From Taxillus chinensis (Eukaryota; Streptophyta; Magnoliopsida; Santalales; Loranthaceae), in the NCBI GenBank assembly GCA_023512835.1, contig CM042085.1, forward strand, positions 49,090,189 through 49,154,188: a stretch of DNA of 64,000 nucleotides, in the 5' to 3' direction. Below are positions 55,917 to 64,000 of the stretch, one piece after another. How positions within the stretch are numbered: the stretch's first letter is position 1; every line of letters starts with the position of its first letter. The notes beneath the pieces are model-generated. The model did no database searches. It saw only the letters and a list, made by a program, of their open reading frames with translations, and was not told where the DNA came from. The position numbers and the translations under genes were made by a program.

Positions 55917-57750
55917 ATGGTGCGCACAAGGAGGACGGCCAGGAGGAGGTGCACTCACCTAGTGCTGATAGCCAACCTGGGAGGAGATACTCTTGGGGCA
56001 TGCTCTTGATATGCAGGCTTTGGAGGCTTCGAGCCGGGTCAAGTTAGAGAGGTGGCTCTTAAAATTCAAAAATCTGGGATTACAAAGGTTAGTATCTGCC
56101 CAGCCCGGCTATTTCCTACTCGCCCTACAAGAATTTTATGCATTTGTCTATGTGAGTGAGGATGAACTCGATAGGGGTTGTGCAAGGGGTTTATGTCGAA
56201 TTACCCCCGAAATTATTAGACATTGCTTTAACCTCCCTGCACCCAGTGATAGCTTTCCTCGGCTAAGCCTAGGAGAATTTGGTGCGCATGCAACTATGCT
56301 AGAAAATTTCAAAGTCGAAGGCAGGTATACCAAGAATGGTTTTGTTGGAAAATTTAGATGCTTAGCATACCTGGTAGGGAAATGCTTATTGATTTAGACC
56401 AGTGAGATAGATAGTGTGCCTAAGCCACACTGGAGTTCATGTATAGCATTGATCATATGCTAAATGTGGATTGGGCCACTACCATTTTTCAATGGTGGAA
56501 GAAAAACTCATCAAAGCAGATAAATGGCAGACTTTTGTGTTTAATATTTCAAAGCATGCCTGCTTTGCATTTTTCCTCCATGGATAGCATCACTTTTCCT
56601 TCTCACTGGGTGTTAAGAGTATTGCATGCTTGAAGGGGGGTTTGGGGATCAGTACCAGAGGTCATTAGGCAACCAATGTTCCTCCTCCATCACACCTGCT
56701 AGGACGGTGTTCATGTGGAGCGATCCACCGACTTTGCAAGGGAGACCTCTCCTCATGTGGATCAAAGGAAAGCAGACTCTATACGGACTCACCGCCATGT
56801 ACATGCGGTTTAATGTACACAAAGAAGATATTTTCAATTTCTTTCAAGGCATTCGTGGGCAGGTGGTGAGCGAAGTGGAGGTCATCAATTGGGCGATCAC
56901 TAATGGGCACATCACTAGTGCCCAATTTGAAGAATTAATGGCCCTCATCTCGGGAGACCAACAAGCTACTTCACAACCTAGAACCAAAGCATGGGAGGCC
57001 CCAGGACGTAGCTGCTCATGCATCTCCTAGAGCATGGGAAGCCCCGAAGCTCCTCTTGCTGCATCTACCGAAGCTTGGAGGCAAGAAACACAGCAGCTCG
57101 GGGAGGCAAATGCCAGAACCCAACGTGAGGTGGAAGCCCCGAGGAAGGACAACAAAGAAGTCAAAGGCCTCCTAGGCAAAATCGGAAGGCCTTGAGCAAG
57201 AGGAAAGCATCAAACGTTCTCCTATAGTGGAGATATCTGATGAAGAACCCTCTCCATCCCCTCAAGTTTCTTATCCAGCCCAAGCGGATCCACCTCAACC
57301 AGAATCTTCAGCTAGGCCATCCTACTATCAGCCTCAAGAGGAGACAGAGCCAGCAGAAGGGTATTCACCCTTCCGGCCTTTTCCGATCCTGCATATTCTC
57401 AGGCTCTTGTGCCTATCATACATCCTGTCTCTTCGGGTACATACATGCCCGCTGAACCTGAAGACCTTCTTGGCCCTCCTATCCATTTAATCATTAATCC
57501 GGCCTTTATCATCTCATGAAAGTCAAGCAGATTTGAAGACTTCATTAACTCTCAGGTGTTAAGGGCTCGCTTTGCAAGGGACATGGACCTCTTCACCTCG
57601 TTTGTCCTTCAAAGGATTTTAGGCGATGAATATCTATATTCAGATGAGGTGGACTTATTTTGCAGGACTATGCGTTTTGTTGTGGAGGCTGAGCCTCATA
57701 ATTACCCACTGTCCCAAGATACCTCTATTATCTTTGTCGTAGCTTTATGA
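55917..57750 (+). pseudogene. ORF3 N-terminal and middle part (element F)
   Basis: The ATG at 55917 starts a basic MVRTRRTARRR segment that shifts frame. The clear domain (55993-56397) reads RVKLERWLLKFKNLGLQRLV, LQEFYAFVYVSEDELDRGCA and RITPEIIRHCFNLPAPSDSF. This resembles the plant-transposon-associated domain also found in front of Ulp1 domains elsewhere. Fragments at 56439-57030 (VRGTVFMWSDPPTL region, FNVHKEDIFNFFQGIRGQVV) and a Pro/Gln-rich part (57227-57490) follow in changing frames. 57556-57750 (RDMDLFTSFVLQRILGDEYL) leads into the peptidase domain. Many frameshifts and stops break it. Confidence 0.6.
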
Positions 57751-57757
57751 GCAACCT

Positions 57758-58356
57758 TTGACCGAAAGTGTGTGGCGCCAGTGTATAAATGGTCAGAATG
57801 AAGGGCACCGTCCTTGGCATTGTATGCACGAGGTATTGATCCCTGTGCACATTGATCGTCACTATGTCTTGGTGCGTGTGGATTTGAGTGCAGGGCATGC
57901 GGTGCTTTATGATCCAAGCCAAGGCGAAGGGTTTTTTTTTTTTGGGGGGGGAAAGTGAATTTATTAGACGAAGAAAGAAAAATACATCAAATATGGCAGG
58001 CCTCCATAAAGGGGAGACGCCTCGGCCAAACTAAGGACAAACCCCCTAGAGCCAAAGGGTTCACCAGAAGAAAAAGACGGCTTGTTCATGGGCTCATAAA
58101 AAGAATCAAGGATGCGATGAAAAAAGAAGGATTGTTGCAGGATAAGCTCCCTCTTATTCACCTCAACGAAATGGAAATCCCTCAGCAGCCTGACCAATTC
58201 AGCTGTGGGATCTTTGCTTGCTACTACATGATGGCTATTCTGCAAGGGAAGGAAACTTGGGAAGTGCACGGCGAGACGTCGGTTGACTTTGTGGCTCAGG
58301 TGCGACGAATGGTGGCCAATGTCATCTACTATTATAGCTTGCCAACTGAGAGGTAA
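57758..58356 (+). pseudogene. Ulp1/C48-like peptidase domain of ORF3 (element F)
   Basis: WHCMHEVLIPVHIDRHYVLV and LSAGHAVLYDPSQ supply the histidine and aspartate. QQPDQFSCGIFACYYMMAIL supplies the oxyanion glutamine and catalytic cysteine. The spacing and motifs are those of SUMO-specific proteases. Between the two halves, at 57931-57957, is a run of T14 then G-rich sequence and a stop. The segment to about 58060 looks foreign, so the domain is split into two open frames (57758-57958 and 57955-58356). The last frame ends normally at YYYSLPTER. Confidence 0.78.
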
Positions 58357-59804
58357 GTATTTTTCTACTCCCTATTTTATGCCATGAGGACATAGCATAT
58401 TTTAAGTGTGGTGTATGGGGAGTGACTTGAGCCACTTGCTTGTCTTTTATGTTATGATTGCATGTTTTATTTATAATTATTTAAAAAAAATGTTTTTAGT
58501 TGCATGATTGTTTGAGTTGTTTGCTTGAATGATTTGCTTGTGGAGGCATGGATATTAAGTATGCAATTTTGGCTTAAAAATTTAATTTTTATGCCACATT
58601 AGTATCATGTTGTGATAAGGGTTTTTTGAATAGTTAAAATGTGCTCTGATTTAGTTTGATCATGTCTTTATCTTTTGAATGATATCACCATGTTTTTGGA
58701 GCTAAAGTTTGAATATTAGCTGAGCATGAAATGCTATGATAGACCTAAGTAACCCTTAAAGTTGAGTGAAAAAGAAATGAAAAATGAGAACAACTTCTTT
58801 TAGCCTTTGAGTACCATTTTAGGGTATGGGTAATAATTCTTTACTCTTCTTGCATTCAACATTGGTTATTTAATGGTAGGAGTCAAGTAAGCATGTGATT
58901 ACTTATTAGTGCTCGTGTTTGGTGTTTAGTTAGGATGCAAGACCTCGAGTCACTCTGAATCGTTTTTGCATTCTTTTCTTTATTTTGTGATATTATTGGA
59001 AAAGGTCAGATATAGAATGTGAAAAAAGTCATCACTTAATTGGGAAATGGGATGTGAGACATCAATGAATTTCTCTCTCCTTATGTAGCAAAATGGCAAG
59101 GAGTTTGCATTAGAAAAATCAGTCTTATTTATGTGTTATGTGAGTAAAAAAAAAGAAAAGAAAAGAAAAGAAAAGAAAGATTCAGAATAAAAGCCACACT
59201 GGCTTGATGCTTATGTGTGATTATTTAGTTGTGAAGCCACATTGGCTGAATTGTGTTTTGTTTTAAGAATATTAAGCTCAATTCTTTGGCTCATGTTTTG
59301 TTTTATCAGTTATTAGAATAGAGTGTGAGTTTATTGAGTTTAGACTAGCGTGTGAGTTCAAATAAAGTAGAATAGAGGGTGTGTTTTCTTTGATGAGCAC
59401 AATAGGGAACTCTCATGATTGCTTGGCAAGTACTTAATCAATAGGTGATGGCGAGTGTAGAGATAGAGTTTTCCATCCATTGTTCATTGATAGGTATTGG
59501 GCTTGAGAATTATTATATTTGAGTGAGGCTGCTTATCCTTGGTAAGAACTTAAAGGGAAACTAAGTGCTATTTTATCATGGATTGCTTGCTCATATCTGA
59601 AATTTAAGTGGTGATATTGCATGGTTGTTGGACTAGGGATATGGACATGAATGAACTAAGCTATGACTCATTTTGATGCTTAAATTCTCATTTCATCATG
59701 ATAGAGTTGCATGCTTAGGAAACCATGATTCTCCTTGATTGTTATTTTATTTTTCTTCCGTTTGATTGCGTGTTTATTTTATTTTTGCATGCTTGTATGT
59801 TTTT
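58357..59804 (+). other. 3' non-coding region of element F
   Basis: AT-rich sequence without a supported gene. It contains an aaaag microsatellite at 59148-59178. Towards the end it reaches gcttgaggacaagcagtgg, typical of the approach to Athila 3' LTRs. Confidence 0.75.
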
Positions 59805-59826
59805 GCTTGAGGACAAGCAGTGGTTC

Positions 59827-59840
59827 AAGTGTGGTGTATT
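59827..59840 (+). promoter_or_regulatory. Polypurine tract of element F
   Basis: The sequence aagtgtggtgtatt lies directly before the LTR start TGATAACG. It is a degenerate version of the G-rich tract expected there. Confidence 0.6.
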
Positions 59841-61345
59841 TGATAACGTGCATTTTATGCCGTTATTCTAGTATTTATTTAGGATGTTTAAGAGCATGAT
59901 TAGAGCCTTATTGCTTCATATATCATATATATTTGCTCTAACCCCTCGGAAGATGCTATTTGCAAATACATGCGTTTTTAAGCTGTTTTGGCAGATTTTG
60001 GAGCTCACTTTTGACATAGTAGATGGCCTCAAACAATTGGCGTGCAAGAACAAAAGTTGCTTAGAATGATGTCCTCTACCTACCACAGAAATTTCAGAGC
60101 ATTTGGAGCTGCACGTGAATTCACCCATTTCACGTGCAAGCATATTTTTGCTTCTCAGGCCTCTACAGGATGCAAGGAAGCTTGGGGAGAAGTTTGAGCC
60201 GATTTGGAGCTGCACGTGAATTCACCATATCACGTGCAAATTGACGTGCGAGAGATTTTTTTTGGACCGATCCTATCGTTTTTCCATGCTGATCATTTGT
60301 TTCTAAGGCCCATGTCCAAATTGTGGATGGAAGATAGAGATTTTAAAGTTTGAAGTGTCACTTATTAAAACTACGTGTTTTGATAAATGGGCTAGGGTAC
60401 ACACCTCAAGGCCCATCCAACCTCTATAAATTAAGCCTCCACGCCCTCGCTAGACATCCTAGACCCCCCTACATGTTTTTAGAGAGAGAGAGGCTTCACG
60501 ATTTGGAGGTTACTCCTTGACCTAAGAGAGCAGCCGTCGCAGCCGTCCACGGATTTTGGAGCCTGGATTTGAAGCCTTGTTGCGCGTGGATTAGAAGAAG
60601 ATGTTTAGCTTTACTGCTATGGTTTTGCTTATAATCATGCGTGAGTAGTTCTTATAATCTAGGGGAGCAATGTAGCCCCCTTTGTTGCTTTGCTGTGTTT
60701 ATGAATATTGGGTTTGGATGATTGAGTTTTGCATGTTTTATGAATCCGTTTCTTAATTTCTATCTTTGGATGTACACCTTGGTATTCTTAGCCCTAGTCT
60801 CGGGGCGGATTGAGATTCATAACTTATTTGTAATTGGTGTGATCACCATCCTTTTGCAAGTATGATTTATTGGCTTTGCATGTTTGTGTGTTTAGATGAC
60901 CATTCCTGGCATACAACTCTTAAAAGGACCTCAATGACCATTTGTTGTCCTTGGCTTGTGTTTAGCATGTTTTCAATCGGACAACCCTAATACCATGAAC
61001 CAAAGAGAGATAACATAGGGAGGTGAAATTGTGACCCTAGATGCCTTTAATCCTTGCATCTTAATCCTAAAATCAATTTGCTTTCTTTGTTTATTTAGAA
61101 AACCAAATAAAAATTAGATCTTTAGTTATAAAAAAATTTCGTTTTTGCCAAGACATTGATTTAAGCAAGATTAATTTGGTGATTTGAGTTAAAGCTAGAT
61201 AACTTGGTAATCTCTGTGGGATCGACCCCTTTCTTGTCGCTATTCTATTTAGCATTAGTTAAGGGAATTAATATTTTGAGAAGGGATTTAAACGACGGTA
61301 GCTTAACCCTCACTTGGGTTTCGCTCACGAAATACCCGTTCCTCA
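59841..61345 (+). repeat. 3' LTR of element F
   Basis: The 1505-bp LTR begins tgataacgtgc and ends acccgttcctca. It contains paired gcacgtgaattc/tttcacgtgc sites (60112, 60129, 60212, 60230), a palindrome near 60364-60383, a TATA box at 60424-60432 (ctataaatt) and a GAGAGA leader. It matches 48417-49627 in the 5' LTR. Confidence 0.92.
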
Positions 61346-62650
61346 CTAGCTAATTGTGAAGACAAGGAAGACATGACATAGGTCGCACATGCAGCTTCAG
61401 CAATTCAACAACACTTTGGAGACTTTTCAGGAGAAAGTGCCGAGCAAACCATACTAGCCCCCGAAGTCCGGATGCGTCTCCAAACGGCCCACCGAGAGGA
61501 ACTTGATGATATATGGGCACGATGGCCTTTCCACATACAGGCTGCCTACATTGAAAAATACGGGGACTTGTTACATCTAACGCGAGTACCTGTCGACGAG
61601 CCTATGTTAAAGGCGGCAGCATATTTCTGGGATCCAAGGCGGAGGTGCTTCGCTTTCAACGAATAGGATTTGACTCCTCTTGTGGAGGAGTATCAAGCCC
61701 TCTTGGGACGACCAATCAACGGAGGCTCGAAAGTCTTTCTACCAACCATACAAGTTTCCTGCCTGCAGACCCTATCACGGTTCTTGGGAATGACGAAGAC
61801 GAGGTAGCCCGGATCGTGCACCGCAGGTGGACTCGAGGTCATCCCATGGTCCGGTGATCCGAGACAAAATATCTCGAGCATCGGGCATAGAACTCTACTC
61901 TTTATTCACACTAGCCATGTATGGATTAATTGTATTTCCCAAGTTCTTGGGTTACATTGACGGATTTGTATGCGAACTTGTGATGCAAACATTAGGAGGG
62001 GCCGATCCGGTTCCTGCAATCCTTGCTGAGACAATCAGATCATTATCACACGTACGAATTTTGGGGCAGGGTCGTTTCAAAGGATGCCTTCCACTCCTCT
62101 GCGCATGGTTAAAAAGTCACTTCCCAAGCAAAGACGCATAACTCGAAGAAGTGGCGGAATTTCCACATAGTGCATTACCCGAATTCATTCTACAGGAATG
62201 GGAGTTACCTGAAACAGAGGAGGATTGGATCAATGAGCTGCAAACCTTAACTGATAATCAAATTGTATGGAATGCTCCATGGATGCCCAAAGTCGACATA
62301 ATTTATAGCTGTGGGCCATGTAACTGGGTCCCATTACTTGGTCCGTGGGGAGCTACCACATACGCCCCTCTTCAGGCAGGAAGACAACTTAAGGGTCATT
62401 AGATCATTCCTGTGTTGCATGAGATAGAAGCTTTTGACTTCACATACATTGACCTCGAGACTCGACACAAAGCTTTTCGGGGGTATCTAGCATGGCAAGC
62501 ACCTCGGAAAGTCAGCAGTAATTCTTATCACCCCGAAGTTCATCCATTATTCCCTCCCTGGCGGCAGCAGTACATAGCTTATGCGGAGGTCCACCAAGAT
62601 CCAAGACTGCTGCTCCTTCAAAAGGAAAATGAACTCGAGAACTTGCGGTA
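61346..62650 (+). pseudogene. DUF7745-type ORF (Tat element H)
   Basis: Homologous to the ORF of element D: QQHFGDFSGES near the break, WDPRRRCFAFNE, then MYGLIVFPKFLGYIDGFVCE, ILAETIRSLSHVRILGQGRF, LLCAWLKSHF and CNWVPLLGPWGATTYAPLQ. It ends in a coiled-coil-like QKENELENLR. The start is cut by the 3' end of element F. Blocks starting at 61827, 62151 and 62412 share one frame, separated by stops at 62142 and 62400. A frameshift lies between 61667 and 61827. It is a diverged relative of D, not a copy. Confidence 0.75.
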
Positions 62651-62651
62651 G

Positions 62652-63023
62652 AAGGTTCAAGAACAAGAGGAGATCATCGAAAATCTGGGTAAAAGAATTC
62701 ACCAATTGGAGGAGCAATCCGGAATCAGAAATTAGTTTGAAATGATCAAGGCTTGTTCCAATTCATCTAGTCGCGTAAGCATAAGACTATCCTTGTTGTA
62801 CTTCAATCTTCTTTCCACCAGTAATGTATTTGGTTTCATCAATCAATAAATTGTTTTTTCCATCATTAACCATTCATTACATGCATTCACTACATGCATT
62901 CATACATTCAAGGTAAAAAGCAAAATCCGAAAAAGAGAACAACAGAAATCTTAACAAATAAGCATTTCCAGATCAAACAAGATTGGGCATTCCTATAACT
63001 TGAGATCAACCCGTAATCAAGCT
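62652..63023 (+). other. Interval between DUF7745 ORF and gag (element H)
   Basis: Short AT-rich interval with no supported gene. The last codons of the upstream ORF may continue (KVQEQEEIIENLGKRIHQL) to about 62735 after a stop. Confidence 0.5.
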
Positions 63024-64000
63024 ATGTCGGACCAAGGCATGGGAGACCATGAGAGGACCGAATTTCAGGGCTCGAGCAAGCTCAACAAGAGATGGGGGGC
63101 AGTCTCCACGAGGTTCAGCTTGGGTTAAAAACCATGATGGACTTACTGACTAAAGTAAAGAACCTTGGGGAAGCTGCCCCACAGAAGGAGTAGCGAATCA
63201 GGGACAAACGCAGAACCCACTTTGGGGGTTTGTGCAAACTCAAACTCAAACAGAATCCCAGGCCTACGCACTACCTAACATGGTCCTGGGTAGTTCTCGC
63301 CAACTTCCGACTACACCACCAAATGCGAGAACACCAATCTCAGAACATCCCGTGGGAGTAAGGGACTTACCCGTTCCCAAGGAAACTAACCAACAACCAA
63401 GCTGGAAACAAATAGAAGCAAGGTTGAAGGCTGTTGAAGGGGCAGAAAGTTATGGGACAACTAATGCCTATGGTTTATGCTTGGTGCCGGGGGTCGTGCT
63501 ACGTCCAAAGTTCAAAATGCCGGATTTTGAGAAATTCAATGGTACCCAGTGTCCAAGGACCCATTTGATAATGTATTGTCGCAAGTTGGCCGCACATACC
63601 AACAATGACCAACTGTTAATGCACTGCTTCCAAGAAAGCTTAACCGCGGGCCATTACGATGGTACATTCAGTTAGAAGGAAGTCGTATCCGCACTTGGAA
63701 TGACTTGGCCATAACCTTCTTAATGCAATACAAACATGTCACGGAACTGGCAATAGACAAATTGGCGTTGCAGTCATTTGAGAAAGCTAATAAAGAAAGT
63801 TTCAAGACTTACGCTCGAAGGTGGAGAGAAGCAGCTATGGACGTTCAGCCCCCACTAACTGAACAAGAGCTCACCACCCTTTTCATCGCACTTAAGGGGT
63901 ATTTGTTATGAAAAGCTGGTTGGGAATGTATCGAACTGGCCGATTTAGTTGCCTCAGGAGAAAGAATTGAGGGTGGCATTAGATAAGGCAGGCTTGGCGG
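63024..64000 (+). pseudogene. gag: Tat-type gag, incomplete at window end (element H)
   Basis: The ATG at 63024 (MSDQGMGDHERTEFQ) begins the protein, with a frame change before 63232. The main frame (63232-63675) shows VLRPKFKMPDFEKFNGTQCP, the start of the Tat gag core, and HLIMYCRKLAAHTNNDQLL. After a stop and a frame change at 63675-63705 come FLMQYKHVTELAIDKLALQS and ESFKTYARRWREAAMDVQPP. It runs off the window. The order DUF7745 ORF then gag shows these belong to one element. Confidence 0.82.

Larger units (their letters stand above)
40950..61345 (+). mobile_element. Element F: Athila-type gypsy retrotransposon with ORF3, interrupted by E
   Basis: The order is 5' LTR (about 40950-41249, then 48417-49627), primer-binding site, gag, protease, RT, integrase, an LTR-like internal promoter region, ORF3 with a Ulp1-like domain, polypurine tract and 3' LTR (59841-61345). 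RNase H has been lost. Element E splits the 5' LTR. The right flank is inside a Tat DUF7745 ORF. The left flank is obscured by the corrupted sequence, so a duplication cannot be checked. Confidence 0.88.

Overview
The window comes from a flowering plant, most likely a eudicot with a large repeat-rich nuclear genome. I found no host gene, rRNA or tRNA gene. Nearly everything that can be assigned is LTR retrotransposon, in nested and mostly decayed copies. Three lineages are present: Ty1-copia of the SIRE/Maximus type, Ty3-gypsy of the Athila type, and Ty3-gypsy of the Tat/Ogre type. The Tat assignment rests on a second RNase H-like domain, an extra ORF before gag and very long LTRs. Lineage names come from motif recognition by eye, not from a database search.

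Layout. 1-1395 holds tandem repeats and an Athila-like LTR fragment on the minus strand. 1396-19787 is a SIRE-like element 'A' (plus strand: gag, protease, integrase remnant, RT, RNase H, long spacer, ORF3). It is interrupted by a solo LTR (6818-8775, duplication gatag) and by a complete non-autonomous relative 'B' (9253-16362, minus strand, duplication gctat). At about 19790 the ORF3 of A is fused to Tat pol (to 22536), followed by Tat 3' sequence and a minus-sense Tat LTR ending at 25620. 25621-29766 is a second SIRE-like pol 'C' (minus), split by a Tat solo LTR (26237-28705, duplication actag). 29767-36759 is SIRE-like element 'G' (minus) with its 3' LTR and an unusually coherent ORF3. 36760-40720 is Tat element 'D' (LTR, primer-binding site, DUF7745-type ORF). 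About 40950-61345 is Athila element 'F' (plus), whose 5' LTR is split by 'E' (41250-48416, minus), a gag-protease-only Athila derivative. 61346-64000 is the interior of another Tat element 'H'.

The main biological point is a third ORF placed after pol, the place where SIRE and Athila elements usually carry an env-like gene. Here it ends in a Ulp1/SENP-like (C48, SUMO-protease fold) cysteine peptidase domain. It occurs in the SIRE-like copies A, B and G and again in the Athila element F. In A and F the ORF is preceded by its own TATA box and leader. In F that upstream segment is recognisably related to the element's own LTR promoter, with the same CACGTG-containing repeats. So at least two retrotransposon lineages in one genome appear to carry a SUMO-peptidase-like accessory gene under a separate promoter.

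One segment, about 40720-41332, is not trustworthy sequence. Comparison with intact LTR copies in the window shows the true bases overwritten with A/T and then with G, which looks like an assembly or polishing artefact.
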